A DNA stretch of 48,214 nucleotides from JAVBOW01 sp031549495 (GCA_031549495.1 JAVBPS010000013.1:1-48214); one strand, 5' to 3'; shown: positions 7,987-16,178, counted from the stretch's first letter. Numbers and translations are program-made. Notes: generated by a model not told the origin, from the letters alone.

Positions 7987-8559
7987 ATGAAACTGACTAT
8001 GGACGCCTGCTTCGGCAAGGGGGATTTGAAAGAGGGGCTTCCGCAAGGGGAGTATGAGAATTGCACCTTTACGGAGTGCGATTTTTCGAGGTATGATTTT
8101 TCCGGATATGTGTTCGCGGATTGCCGTTTCGCGGGATGCGATCTGAGCCTGGCCAGGCTGACGGGCACGGCCCTGCGGGAGGTGCATTTTAAGGCCTGCA
8201 AGATGCTGGGCCTGCATTTCGAAGATTGCAATCCGCTGGGCCTGGAAGCGGGTTTCGAAGCCTGCGTGATGGACAACTGCACATTCTACGAGGTAAAGAT
8301 GCCCAAGACCGTCTTCCGCGACACGCGCCTGCGCGAAGCCGATTTCACCGCCGCCGACCTGACCGGAGCGACCTTCGCCGGGTGCGATTTCCTGGGCGCC
8401 ACCTTCGACCGCACCATCCTGGAAAAAGCCGACCTGCGCACAAGCGTCCACCACTCGATCGACCCCGCCCGCAACCGCATCCGAAAAGCCCGCTTCTCCC
8501 TCTCCCAACTCCCCGGCCTGCTGGAAGCCTGGGACATCACCGTAGACCCCGCAACCTGA
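7987..8559 (+). CDS. Pentapeptide-repeat protein
   Basis: A 190-residue protein whose central part is a run of five-residue units with A/C-(D/N)-(L/F)-x-x rhythm, for example CTFTECDFSRYDFSGYVFADCRFAGCDLSLARL and later FRDTRLREADFTAADLTGATFAGCDF. Such sequences fold into a right-handed quadrilateral beta-helix. Size and C-terminal layout resemble McbG/Qnr-like soluble pentapeptide proteins, some of which protect DNA gyrase, but no gyrase-specific feature can be claimed. The start at 7987 (MKLTMDACF) is chosen because the longer open frame runs back into the mobile element. No signal peptide, so cytosolic. Confidence 0.85.
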   Translation: MKLTMDACFGKGDLKEGLPQGEYENCTFTECDFSRYDFSGYVFADCRFAGCDLSLARLTGTALREVHFKACKMLGLHFEDCNPLGLEAGFEACVMDNCTFYEVKMPKTVFRDTRLREADFTAADLTGATFAGCDFLGATFDRTILEKADLRTSVHHSIDPARNRIRKARFSLSQLPGLLEAWDITVDPAT

Positions 8560-8602
8560 TGAGGGCAACCACGAGGGTTGCCCCTACGGACCCGGACTAA
8601 CC

Positions 8603-8665
8603 TGTCATTCTGAATAGTTCTGTCCACAGTCCGACCAAGATTCTTCGCTTCGCTCTGAATGACAA
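8603..8665. repeat. Dispersed palindrome, family A copy 2 (degenerate)
   Basis: GTCATTCTGAAT...GACCAAGATTCTTCGCTTCGCTCTGAATGAC. The right arm matches the copies at 16082 and 40824 well; the left arm is eroded. Confidence 0.65.
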
Positions 8666-8671
8666 AGAAAG

Positions 8672-8702
8672 ATTGCAAATTCCCGCCATATTTATATATT
8701 TG
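8672..8702 (+). promoter_or_regulatory. Promoter of tdk unit
   Basis: ATTG (8672-8675), 19-nt spacer, TATATTTG (8695-8702). It leaves a structured leader of about 180 nt before the tdk ATG. Confidence 0.6.
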
Positions 8703-8791
8703 TAACTAATTTAGAGCAAGGGGTGCGTTGGCCTGGCGCACCCCCCTTTCCCAAAGGGGGGCAGGGGGGAATATGCCAGCGCAGCGGAACG

Positions 8792-8895
8792 AAAACATAA
8801 TTAACTCCGCACTTCCCACCCTGAGCGAAACACCCATAAGTAACGCCCTACCCGCTCTACACAAAACCCCCACCCAAACGAGTTAATTATGTTTT
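8792..8895. repeat. Perfect 16-bp inverted repeat spanning the tdk start codon
   Basis: The arms 8792-8807 and 8880-8895 are exact complements (right arm GAGTTAATTATGTTTT) separated by 72 nt. The ATG of tdk (8889-8891) lies within the right arm. It could be the ends of a small element or an RNA stem that hides the start codon. Confidence 0.8.
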
Positions 8896-9464
8896 TGGAG
8901 AATGCAAGCAAGGAAGGATGGATCGAAGTGATCTGCGGCTCGATGTTTTCGGGCAAGACGGAGGAGTTGATCCGCCGGCTGAAACGGGCGAAATTCGCCA
9001 ACCAGCGGGTGGAGATCTTCAAGCCGAAGATGGATGTGCGCTACTCCGAGGAGGAGGTGGTTTCGCACGATAAGAACGCTATCCGTTCCACGCCGGTCGA
9101 TTCGCCGGGCAATATCATGCTGCTCACGGGCGAGGTGGATGTGGTGGGAATCGACGAGGCTCAGTTCTTCGACCAGGGCATCGTCGATGTTTGCCGTCAG
9201 CTGGCTAATAACGGGATCCGCGTGATCGTGGCGGGACTGGATACGGACTTCCTGGGCAATCCTTTCGGGCCGATGCCGGCGCTGATGGCCACGGCGGAGT
9301 ATGTGACCAAGGTGCATGCGATCTGCGTGCGTTGCGGTAACCTGGCCAACCATTCGCACCGGGTGGGCACGGACGACGACCGGCTGGTGGTACTGGGCGA
9401 GATGGATCTCTATGAGCCGATCTGCCGCCATTGCTTTAATAAGGCGCGCGGGAATGAAAAATAA
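8889..9464 (+). CDS. tdk: Thymidine kinase
   Basis: A 191-residue type II (TK1-like) thymidine kinase that phosphorylates thymidine with ATP for salvage into dTMP. Visible are the P-loop GSMFSGKT (17-24), GIDEAQFF with the catalytic glutamate near 90, the nucleoside-binding lasso region, and a four-cysteine zinc site (CVRC at 146-149, CRHC at 179-182). Length is normal. The start codon lies inside an inverted-repeat arm, and the end overlaps the next gene by 11 nt, which suggests translational coupling. Confidence 0.96.
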   Translation: MFLENASKEGWIEVICGSMFSGKTEELIRRLKRAKFANQRVEIFKPKMDVRYSEEEVVSHDKNAIRSTPVDSPGNIMLLTGEVDVVGIDEAQFFDQGIVDVCRQLANNGIRVIVAGLDTDFLGNPFGPMPALMATAEYVTKVHAICVRCGNLANHSHRVGTDDDRLVVLGEMDLYEPICRHCFNKARGNEK

Positions 9465-10356
9465 TACGCTGCGGTACTGGAAACGGGGTTGGCTGGACCG
9501 TTATGACGGCTGGCGCGTGCGCAACGTCGACCCGCTTTTCTCGATTATCCCTTATATCATGCGCACGCGCGTGGACTCGCAGATCTTCTACGAGGAGCGC
9601 ATCGACATCGACAACGTGGAGCGTTTCGTGCGTGAGTACCGTGAGCAGATCCCGGGACTGTCGATCATGCAGGTGCTTATTGCGGCGATGGTGCGGGTGA
9701 TCTCGCAGAAGCCGCGGCTGAACCGCTTCGTGGTGCACAACAAGATCTACGCCCGCAATTCGCTGGACACGTCGCTGGTCGTGAAGCGGTCGATGACCGA
9801 GGACGGCGAGGAGGCGGTGTTGAAGATACCCTTCATGCCTGAGGATACGATCCGGGAGGTCTGCGCGAAGATCAACGGCGAGTATGAAACGAGCATGCCG
9901 CAGGGGGCCGAGAACGATGCGGATGCGGCGGTAAAACTGCTCGGCGTGTTGCCCTCGTGGGTGCTGCGGCCGGTGATCTGGGGGCTGCGCAGGCTGGACG
10001 ATCACGGGTGGCTGCCGAAGTTTATCCATGGGGCCAGCCCTTGGCATGCGTCGTTCTTTCTGACCAATATGGGGTCGATCGGCGTGGAGTCGGTCTACCA
10101 CCATCTTTATGAATTCGGCACTTGCAGCATGTTCGTGGCGATGGGGCGCAAGAGTTACAGTTATCTGCCCGACGCGGAAGGGAATATGGTCAAGCACAAG
10201 AGCATCATGCTGCGCTTCGTGCTCGACGAGCGCATCTGCGACGGGTTCTATTACGCTTATGCGATGCGTATGCTCACCCAACTGCTCGCCAACCCCGAGC
10301 AACTGCTCACCCCTCCCGGGAAGGTCGTGCTGGACGAGGGGGTATGTAAAAAATGA
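9454..10356 (+). CDS. CAT/E2-fold acyltransferase-like protein lacking the usual histidine
   Basis: A 300-residue protein resembling the catalytic domain of 2-oxo acid dehydrogenase E2 and chloramphenicol acetyltransferases: an N-terminal strand region (IIPYIMRTRVDSQIFYEERIDI), SFFLTNMGSIGVESVYHHLYEFGTCSMFVAMG, then FVLDERICDGFYYAYAMRML at the C-terminus. In active family members the last motif is HxxxDG; here the histidine position is Glu259 (DERICDG), so the known acyl-transfer chemistry is unlikely. No lipoyl domain is present. The start at 9454 (MKNNTLRYWKRGW) overlaps the end of tdk by 11 nt. Function unknown; the fold call is by motif, not search. Confidence 0.7.
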   Translation: MKNNTLRYWKRGWLDRYDGWRVRNVDPLFSIIPYIMRTRVDSQIFYEERIDIDNVERFVREYREQIPGLSIMQVLIAAMVRVISQKPRLNRFVVHNKIYARNSLDTSLVVKRSMTEDGEEAVLKIPFMPEDTIREVCAKINGEYETSMPQGAENDADAAVKLLGVLPSWVLRPVIWGLRRLDDHGWLPKFIHGASPWHASFFLTNMGSIGVESVYHHLYEFGTCSMFVAMGRKSYSYLPDAEGNMVKHKSIMLRFVLDERICDGFYYAYAMRMLTQLLANPEQLLTPPGKVVLDEGVCKK

Positions 10357-10367
10357 TATGTTTTTTT

Positions 10368-10478
10368 ACCACAAAGGACACAAAAAAGATTTGAACACAA
10401 AAAAGACACAATGAGTTTTTCTGAAGACTAATTTTTGTGTTTCTTTTGTGGTCAAATCTTTTTTGTGTCCTTTGTGGT
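10368..10478. repeat. Dispersed palindrome, family B copy 1
   Basis: Starts ACCACAAAGGACACAAAAAAG and ends with the complement CTTTTTTGTGTCCTTTGTGGT. A second inner pair of arms (AACACAAAAAAGACACA / TTTTGTGTTTCTTTTGTGG) forms a long cruciform. The same design recurs at 14266-14377. Confidence 0.85.
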
Positions 10479-10493
10479 TAAATACGCCTGAAT

Positions 10494-12521
10494 ATGGAAC
10501 AATCGACAACCCCCGAAAAGCCAGTTAAAAAGAGACGGAGCATCGGCAAAACGATATTCATCCTGCTCTTGCTGGCCGTGGCCGGCTACGGCGCCTGGAC
10601 GCTCTACGATCTTTACCTGACCCCGGACCACAACATCCGCCAGATCTACCTGATCCCCCGCACGGCCTCGGTGATCATCCAGACCAACGACCCGGTGGGC
10701 GACTGGAAGCGTTTCAGCGCCAGCGAACCGTGGCAGGGGCTGAAAAAGGCGGAATCTTTCGCCGAGGTGTCGGCCTCGGTGGACGGCCTGGACTCGCTGA
10801 TCCGGGAGAACAACACGCTCTTCTCGGCCGTCGGCAAGCGCGAGGTGATGATCTCGCTGCACAAGACGCGCACGGGCGCCTGGGACTTCCTGGCGGTGGT
10901 CGATTTGCAGAAGATGTCGAAGATGAACACGCTGAAGGAGAACATCGAACAGTTCTTCAAAGTGTCGGGCTTCACGGTGACCAACCGCCGCTATAAAGGC
11001 GTGAACATCACCGAGTCGCGCGATCCGAAAACGCTCGACATCCTCTACACGGCCTTCGTGGACAACCATTTCCTGGCCTCGTACAACACGCGCCTGGTGG
11101 AGTCCTCGATCGATGAACGTGAGGATCCGGTGATCGGGCTGAGCGACCATTTTCTGGAGGTCGAGAAGATCGTTTCGGGCAAGGGGCTGTGCCGTATTTA
11201 CGTCAATTACGCCTACCTGCCCCAGTTCCTGTCCATTTATATGGGACGCAACGAGTGGGTCGACATGCTCTCCAAGTCGATGACTTACGGCGGGCTGTAC
11301 GTGCTCTCGCAGAAGGATAAACTGGAAGTGACCGGCCACATGGTGCTCGGCGAAGAGCCCGATCCCTACGTCGAGGCGCTGCTCAACTCGGGCAGCCACC
11401 GCATGGGCGCCCACGAGATCCTCTCCGCCCGTACGGCCTTGTACGCCAACGTCGGCTTCGGCAATACGGCCACCTTCGTCAAGGAGTTGGAAAAGGCGCT
11501 CTCGCTGCACGACAAGCAGGCCTACGAAACCTACCGCTCGTCGCGCACGAAACTCGAAAAATATTTCAGCATCTCGTTGCAGGAAAATTTCCTGGACTGG
11601 ATGGACGGCGAATTCGCCATCGCCCAGTCCGAGCCCGGCCTGCTGGGCCGCGAGGCGGAGCAGATCCTCGCCATCCGCGCCCGCAACATCAAGGAGGCGC
11701 ACAAGAACATGGACCTGATCGAGAAGCGCATCGGCAACCGCAGCCCGGTGAGCGTCAAGACCACGAACTATAAAACGTTCGAGATCAAATACATCGAGCT
11801 CGGAGGCTTCTTCCGGTTGTTCTTCGGCAAATTGTTCGACAGTTTCGAAAAGCCGTACTACACCTATGTCGGTGATTACGTGGTCTTCAGCAATAAAGTC
11901 ACCTCGCTGCTCTCGTTCCTGGAGGATTACGAGCAGAAGAACCTGATGCAGGGCGAGGAAGGGTTCCAAAAGGCCTACGCGCAGGTCAGCCCCAACTCGA
12001 CGATCTTCGCCTACACGGATATGCGCAAATTCTTCCCGTTGCTACGCCCGATGCTGAGCGCCGAGACCTGGTCGGACATGCAGTCCAACCGGGAGGTGTT
12101 GTTCTCCTTCCCCTGGTGGACGTTCCAGGTGGTGAGCAGCGCGCGGCAGAATGTGTCGCTGCAACTGACGCTCAACTACCAGCCCTATGTCGCTGAGCCG
12201 GTCGCGGCCGAACAGCCGTCGGATTCGCTGGCCGTGGCCGAGCCCCTGGAGGATCACGAGCAGACCGAAAAAGAGATCATGAGCGAACTCAAACGCTTCT
12301 ACGTCGAGAATTTCGAAGGCAACGTGCTGCGCGAATACTACCCCGAAGGGCAGTTGCAGAGCGAATCCGAGGTCAAGGCCGGTAAACGCAACGGCCGCTA
12401 CCGCGAATTCTACGAAAGCGGCAAACTCAAAGCCCGCGGCGAATACAAAGCCAACAAGCCGCGCGGCACCTGGAAATATTACACCGAAGAGGGCAAACTG
12501 GAAAGAAAAGAACGCTTCTGA
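10494..12521 (+). CDS. DUF3352-type membrane-anchored protein with C-terminal MORN-like repeats
   Basis: A 675-residue protein: charged N-terminus, one membrane helix at about residues 20-39, then a large extracytoplasmic region of the DUF3352 kind (IPRTASVIIQTNDPVGDWKRF onward). The C-terminus has short repeats (EYYPEGQLQSESEVKAGKRNGRYREFYESGKLKARGEYKANKPRGTWKYY split over three units) of the MORN_2 type found in Bacteroidetes surface proteins. No catalytic motif is visible. It is preceded by a family B palindrome and followed by the second MITE-like element, so it appears monocistronic. Role unknown; probably periplasmic, inner-membrane anchored. Confidence 0.7.
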   Translation: MEQSTTPEKPVKKRRSIGKTIFILLLLAVAGYGAWTLYDLYLTPDHNIRQIYLIPRTASVIIQTNDPVGDWKRFSASEPWQGLKKAESFAEVSASVDGLDSLIRENNTLFSAVGKREVMISLHKTRTGAWDFLAVVDLQKMSKMNTLKENIEQFFKVSGFTVTNRRYKGVNITESRDPKTLDILYTAFVDNHFLASYNTRLVESSIDEREDPVIGLSDHFLEVEKIVSGKGLCRIYVNYAYLPQFLSIYMGRNEWVDMLSKSMTYGGLYVLSQKDKLEVTGHMVLGEEPDPYVEALLNSGSHRMGAHEILSARTALYANVGFGNTATFVKELEKALSLHDKQAYETYRSSRTKLEKYFSISLQENFLDWMDGEFAIAQSEPGLLGREAEQILAIRARNIKEAHKNMDLIEKRIGNRSPVSVKTTNYKTFEIKYIELGGFFRLFFGKLFDSFEKPYYTYVGDYVVFSNKVTSLLSFLEDYEQKNLMQGEEGFQKAYAQVSPNSTIFAYTDMRKFFPLLRPMLSAETWSDMQSNREVLFSFPWWTFQVVSSARQNVSLQLTLNYQPYVAEPVAAEQPSDSLAVAEPLEDHEQTEKEIMSELKRFYVENFEGNVLREYYPEGQLQSESEVKAGKRNGRYREFYESGKLKARGEYKANKPRGTWKYYTEEGKLERKERF

Positions 12522-12548
12522 TACCTCCGCAGCACGTGATCACCGCCC

Positions 12549-12837
12549 CGTAGGGGCACCCCTCGCGGCAGTCGTGGTCGGAAGATTGTATTATGCTGAT
12601 ATACTGCAAAAAAGACTCGCTTTGCGAGTCTTTTTTTGTCATTCTGAGTGATGGGCGAAGCCCCGACGAGGAATCTCCCCCATTATTTTAAATATATAAG
12701 GTAGATTTCTCCGACCATTCCGGCCGTTCGAAATGACGTCTATGTATAAAATAGCATCGCTTTTGCGATGCTATTTTACTACTAATGTGATTGTTATTAA
12801 TCTTCCGACCACGACTGCCTTTTCGGATGCCCTTACG
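12549..12837. mobile_element. MITE-like element, copy 2
   Basis: The core 12567-12819 carries the same perfect 17-bp terminal repeats and two internal bidirectional hairpin/T-run structures as the copy at 7647. The outer arms CGTAGGGGCACCC and GGATGCCCTTACG pair with two mismatches. In the first internal hairpin the loop differs from copy 1 (TTT versus CAAAA) while the stem is kept. It lies between the DUF3352 stop and the stop of the convergent spanin gene, where its hairpins would end transcription from both sides. Confidence 0.85.
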
Positions 12838-12847
12838 GCAACAGCCG

Positions 12848-13420
12848 TCACTTCTCAATCTTTATAAACCGCGAATAAACGATCCGCGAATGCGGGTTGG
12901 AGGAGACGATCTCCTGCCGCAACTCCCGCACCCCGAACCGGAAAAACAGAAACCTGCGCGGCACGCGGTGCACCACCTGCGTAAGCGTATCGCGGGAAAC
13001 GACCTGACCGCGGAACGTCCCCTCCGCGACGATCCCGTCGATGGTCAGGTGCCCGTTATCGTACCTGAGCGCCTGCGCCGCCGCGAGCGCGACCGTATCG
13101 CGCAGGGTCGTGACCACCTCATACCGGCTCTCCACAGCCGTTTGCGAGAGAGACTCCAGTCGCCGCACCTTCACCCCCATATCCCGCACCAGCGCGGTAA
13201 GGGAAGCGAAATGCCCCTCGACCTCGGCGCTGCGCATCGTGAGCACAAGCACCGAGGCCGCCTGCAACGAGTCGCGCACGCGATACGTCTCCGCCTCGGC
13301 GAGCATCGCCCGTTGGTTGCCCTCCATCCGCACGCACTCGCGCCGGGCACGCAACCCCCACCCGATGCTCTGCCAGAGCGCGATCCCCAGCACGAGGATC
13401 ACGCCGAACGACCACTTCAT
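12848..13420 (-). CDS. Spanin-like prophage protein (DUF6549 type)
   Basis: A 190-residue protein with an N-terminal membrane helix (about residues 4-22), a long heptad-rich region, and a C-terminal segment VVHRVPRRFLFFRFGVRELRQEI...SRIVYSRFI typical of a small Bacteroidetes prophage family. Its position as last gene of a holin-lysozyme cassette, single helix and coiled coil fit a Rz-like i-spanin that joins inner and outer membranes at lysis. That role is inferred. Its ATG overlaps the stop of the lysozyme-like gene by 4 nt. Confidence 0.7.
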   Translation of the reverse strand: MKWSFGVILVLGIALWQSIGWGLRARRECVRMEGNQRAMLAEAETYRVRDSLQAASVLVLTMRSAEVEGHFASLTALVRDMGVKVRRLESLSQTAVESRYEVVTTLRDTVALAAAQALRYDNGHLTIDGIVAEGTFRGQVVSRDTLTQVVHRVPRRFLFFRFGVRELRQEIVSSNPHSRIVYSRFIKIEK

Positions 13421-13827
13421 TTCCGGTGCTTCTCAAAAAGTTCCCACCCGGCCGCGACATCCGCCGCAATCGCCGCCACGCCGTTCTCGATGCGGCTCAT
13501 CGCCGCCACGACAGCCCGCATCCGCGCCGCGTCGCCGAACGGCAGGGGTTCGTCCTCCCCCACCCCGGCCTGCGCGGCGACGAATGAAACATAGGTCCCC
13601 GTTTCGTTCTCCACAGGCGGCGCATACCGCGTGATTACATCGCGCAACGTGCGCGCCCCGTACCGCTTCCGGTAGTTATCCAGGATCAGGAACATGGCGC
13701 GATAACCCCACGCCATGGAAGCGAACTGCTTGAACGACGGATCGCGCGAGGGGGTCACCTCGCCGCGCCAGATCTCTCCGTTAATCCGGATATTGCCCGG
13801 GTTGTTATTCCTCAGTCCCCGGCTCAT
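13417..13827 (-). CDS. Phage lysozyme-like / P5-type structural protein
   Basis: A 136-residue protein starting MSRGLRNNNPGNIRINGEIW, the hallmark of the family annotated as structural protein P5 or virion-associated lytic transglycosylase in many prophages. FKQFASMAWGYRAMFLILDNYRKRYG and TYVSFVAAQAGV are also typical. Likely the muralytic enzyme of the lysis module. It overlaps the holin gene end by 23 nt and the spanin start by 4 nt. No signal peptide, consistent with holin-dependent release. Confidence 0.8.
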   Translation of the reverse strand: MSRGLRNNNPGNIRINGEIWRGEVTPSRDPSFKQFASMAWGYRAMFLILDNYRKRYGARTLRDVITRYAPPVENETGTYVSFVAAQAGVGEDEPLPFGDAARMRAVVAAMSRIENGVAAIAADVAAGWELFEKHRK

Positions 13828-14251
13828 CGCACGCCCCGATCTTATCGTCCAACTGCTTTTTCATATAGCGGCGCAACTTTCGGAACACGGGATGATCCGA
13901 AATTTCCGCCGCGTTTTCCAGGTACGACCAGAACTCCACGCCGCAGACGAAGCCCGTAAAAAGCTTCGCCAGATTCATGTGCAGGAATTCCAGGATATAG
14001 GTGTCGAGCATCCAGGCCAGCACGATGCCCCCCATCACGAAAGCGAGCTTGGCAACCGTCGTCCATGCCCTGCGGCTCTCGAAGGCCCACGGCTCGCCGC
14101 GCAGCCAGGCGCGTTTCCAACTCGCGGCCACCCCTGTGGCGAAGTCGATGGCAATGAACACCAACGCGCAGATCACCAACGGCTTGACCGGCGCCAGCAG
14201 GGCGAGCAGCGATGCCGCCGCCCCTGCTGCGTATTTAAAAAATGTTTCCAT
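13805..14251 (-). CDS. Phage holin (phage_holin_4 type)
   Basis: A 148-residue protein with hydrophobic segments at about 8-38 and 66-95, the first carrying PLVICALVFIAIDFATGVAASWKR, a pattern typical of phage_holin_4/toxin-secretion holins. A hydrophilic C-terminal tail follows. It would form membrane lesions that release the downstream lysozyme-like enzyme. First gene of the three-gene lysis unit; a family B palindrome lies just upstream. Confidence 0.85.
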   Translation of the reverse strand: METFFKYAAGAAASLLALLAPVKPLVICALVFIAIDFATGVAASWKRAWLRGEPWAFESRRAWTTVAKLAFVMGGIVLAWMLDTYILEFLHMNLAKLFTGFVCGVEFWSYLENAAEISDHPVFRKLRRYMKKQLDDKIGACDEPGTEE

Positions 14252-14265
14252 TGTTCTGTTTTTTC

Positions 14266-14377
14266 ACCACAAAGGACACAAAAGGGATTCTCACACAAAA
14301 AGAACACAAAAATTAGGCTTCGAGAAAATTCAATAGTGTCTTTTTTGTGTAAGAATCCCTTTTGTGTCCTTTGTGGT
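14266..14377. repeat. Dispersed palindrome, family B copy 2
   Basis: ACCACAAAGGACACAAAAGGG at the left pairs with CCCTTTTGTGTCCTTTGTGGT at the right, with an inner GATTCTCACACAAAAAG arm pairing with a TTTTTTGTGTAAGAATC arm. It separates the connector gene from the lysis unit within the phage cassette. Confidence 0.85.
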
Positions 14378-14385
14378 TAAATCAA

Positions 14386-14835
14386 TTAAAAAACCACCGC
14401 CTCCCCCGGCTTTCCCGCCAGGGACGCCAACTGCGGATCAGCGGCAATATACTCCAACGCACAACGCATCAGCGCCTTCGCATCGCCCTTTACCCGCCGG
14501 CGCGCCGCCGAAAGGGCCTTCGCATCCGCCGGTTCGAAATGATCTGTACGATGCCGCACGACCCCCATCGCCCCGCTGCCGACCGCCATCGCCGGCATCA
14601 TCAGCCATTTCACATAGAGCGCCAGCGGCGCTTTTATATACTGCTCGACCACCGCGGCATGCCGCCCCTGAAGCATCTGCCCGTAAATCTCCCCGAGCGC
14701 AGGCTTGATGAATTTCTGCTGCGCCGAAAGGATCACGGCGCGCCCCACAGCCCCTTCGGGCAGGTATTCGTCGGCCCCGAAGGCCATCGCCACCACCTCG
14801 GCGGGCGTTATCAATGTTCTCATCGCCTCCATCAT
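14386..14835 (-). CDS. Putative phage head-tail connector (DUF6712-like)
   Basis: A 149-residue, mostly helical protein (MRTLITPAEVVAMAFGADEYLPEGAVGRAVILSAQQKFIKP split by short loops). Length and position directly after the portal gene suggest a connector or adaptor. The DUF6712 resemblance is from memory of Bacteroidetes prophages, not a search. Its start codon overlaps the portal stop by one base (TAATG), so the two are translationally coupled. Confidence 0.55.
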   Translation of the reverse strand: MMEAMRTLITPAEVVAMAFGADEYLPEGAVGRAVILSAQQKFIKPALGEIYGQMLQGRHAAVVEQYIKAPLALYVKWLMMPAMAVGSGAMGVVRHRTDHFEPADAKALSAARRRVKGDAKALMRCALEYIAADPQLASLAGKPGEAVVF

Positions 14836-16049
14836 TAAGCGTCTATCTGTGAAAGGAAAAGCTGTTGCGCGGGATCGGCCGGGTCGAAATCCAACCCGTC
14901 GGCCTTTCGGGCCTCCCAGATGCGCATGTAGGCGGGCTTGGCCTGCGTCGGCGGCAGGTTGACCACCTGCAAAGAGGACGCATCCACGCGCAACACATGC
15001 TCCACGACCGCCCGGATCGGCTCCATCAGTTCGGCCTGCTCGGTGAGGATCGCCGTGTTGAGCGCCACCTCGTACTCATGCAGGATGCGCTCGGCGCTGA
15101 ACCCGCCCGAGTAGTCCAGTCCGCTGAGCGAGCGGAACCAGGAGTGGGCCACCACGATATCGGCCATCGACTGCTCGTGCAGCGCCTTCCAGTCGCCGTC
15201 GTTGGCCGAGTTGATCGGGATAAATCGCGAGTTGTCATCCCCCTCGCCCTCGCGGACGATGAACATGACCTGGCCCGGCTTGCCCGCGAATTTGGTCTCC
15301 GCCGTGCGCACCAACTCCGACGCCTCGGCGTCGTTGTCCACGCTCGCGTCCAACATCATCACGCCCGAGAGCTGGAACGCGTTGTCCAGGCGGCTGATGT
15401 TCCAGTTGTCGGTCTTCCACGCGATGGCGGTCACGTTGAGCCCCGCGATATACGACGGCACACCATAATGCTGGTACATCGGCTCATACTCCTTGAAATG
15501 GATGACCGAACGCAGCGTCCCATCGCCCCCCGCCTCGAAAGCGGGAAAGAGAGGCAGACGTTGTGCCTGCTTGGGATCGTACTTCGTCCAATCATGATGC
15601 AGGATCACATGCGACCCCGCCTTAGCCAGCCTGCAACGCGAGGCATCCTGATGGAACAGCGACAGGAACGACCCCGTCGGATCGGTCGCCACCTCCAGGA
15701 ACGCGTTGCCAAACATCATCTTGTCGAAGGCCAGCTTGGCAAGCACCTGCCGCAGCGTCTCGCCCCCGCCGTTAGCCGCAGCCACCAGAGCAGCCAATCC
15801 CGGCACAGCGTCATCGAACGAGAACCCTTTCCCGCTGATATAATAGGACTTATCGTTCAGGATGCGGCGATGGGCCACCGACTGCCGCGAGATGGCCGAG
15901 AGCGCCACGGGGAACAGGTTATCGTCCCCCCAGCGCCAGAAATCCTTATTCCCGGCCGTCCCACCCCCCACGACGGGTAAGGCGAACGGCTCGGCGGCAT
16001 TGCGGGCGATAAACACCCGCTGGGTTATTTTCTTTGCATTTTTCATCAT
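14835..16049 (-). CDS. Phage portal protein
   Basis: A 404-residue protein with portal-like layout: an N-terminal region ending in RWGDDNLFPVALSAISRQSVAHRRILNDKSYYISG, a central stem region, and a C-terminal helical part with SGGFSAERILHEYEVALNTAILTEQAELMEPI. Portals form the dodecameric DNA channel at one capsid vertex. Here the gene lies downstream of the capsid gene rather than upstream. It is separated from the capsid unit by a terminator and a family A palindrome, and no promoter of its own is visible. Confidence 0.75.
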   Translation of the reverse strand: MMKNAKKITQRVFIARNAAEPFALPVVGGGTAGNKDFWRWGDDNLFPVALSAISRQSVAHRRILNDKSYYISGKGFSFDDAVPGLAALVAAANGGGETLRQVLAKLAFDKMMFGNAFLEVATDPTGSFLSLFHQDASRCRLAKAGSHVILHHDWTKYDPKQAQRLPLFPAFEAGGDGTLRSVIHFKEYEPMYQHYGVPSYIAGLNVTAIAWKTDNWNISRLDNAFQLSGVMMLDASVDNDAEASELVRTAETKFAGKPGQVMFIVREGEGDDNSRFIPINSANDGDWKALHEQSMADIVVAHSWFRSLSGLDYSGGFSAERILHEYEVALNTAILTEQAELMEPIRAVVEHVLRVDASSLQVVNLPPTQAKPAYMRIWEARKADGLDFDPADPAQQLFLSQIDA

Positions 16050-16081
16050 GTCATTAAAACGGTATTATGATCTTTTCTGCG

Positions 16082-16173
16082 TTTTGTCATTCTGAACGAA
16101 GTGAAGAATCTTGGTCGGGCTGTGTTCAGTACAATTCAAACCAAGATTCTTCACTTCGTTCAGAATGACAAAA
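16082..16173. repeat. Dispersed palindrome, family A copy 3
   Basis: TTTTGTCATTCTGAACGAAG pairs almost perfectly with CTTCGTTCAGAATGACAAAA. The inner arms GTGAAGAATCTTGGT and ACCAAGATTCTTCAC continue the stem to over 30 bp. It lies inside the phage cassette, upstream of the portal gene. Confidence 0.9.
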
Positions 16174-16178
16174 CGAGT

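Larger units (their letters stand above)
8560..8888. other. Intergenic region between pentapeptide gene and tdk
   Basis: Holds in order a short hairpin of the CCGTAGGGGCAACCC kind (about 8568-8590), a decayed family A palindrome (8603-8665), the tdk promoter (8672-8702), a G/C-rich double hairpin GGGTGCG...CGCACCC plus CCCCCTTT...AAAGGGGGG (about 8719-8766), and an inverted repeat overlapping the tdk start (8792-8895). No gene is seen. Confidence 0.7.

Noticed and set aside
12427..12642. Short frames MTKKDS...SFLQYISIIQSSDHDC, also at 7741 region, as a repeated gene family
   Set aside because: They are translations of the MITE-like element across its hairpins; no start context and they end in unrelated flanks.
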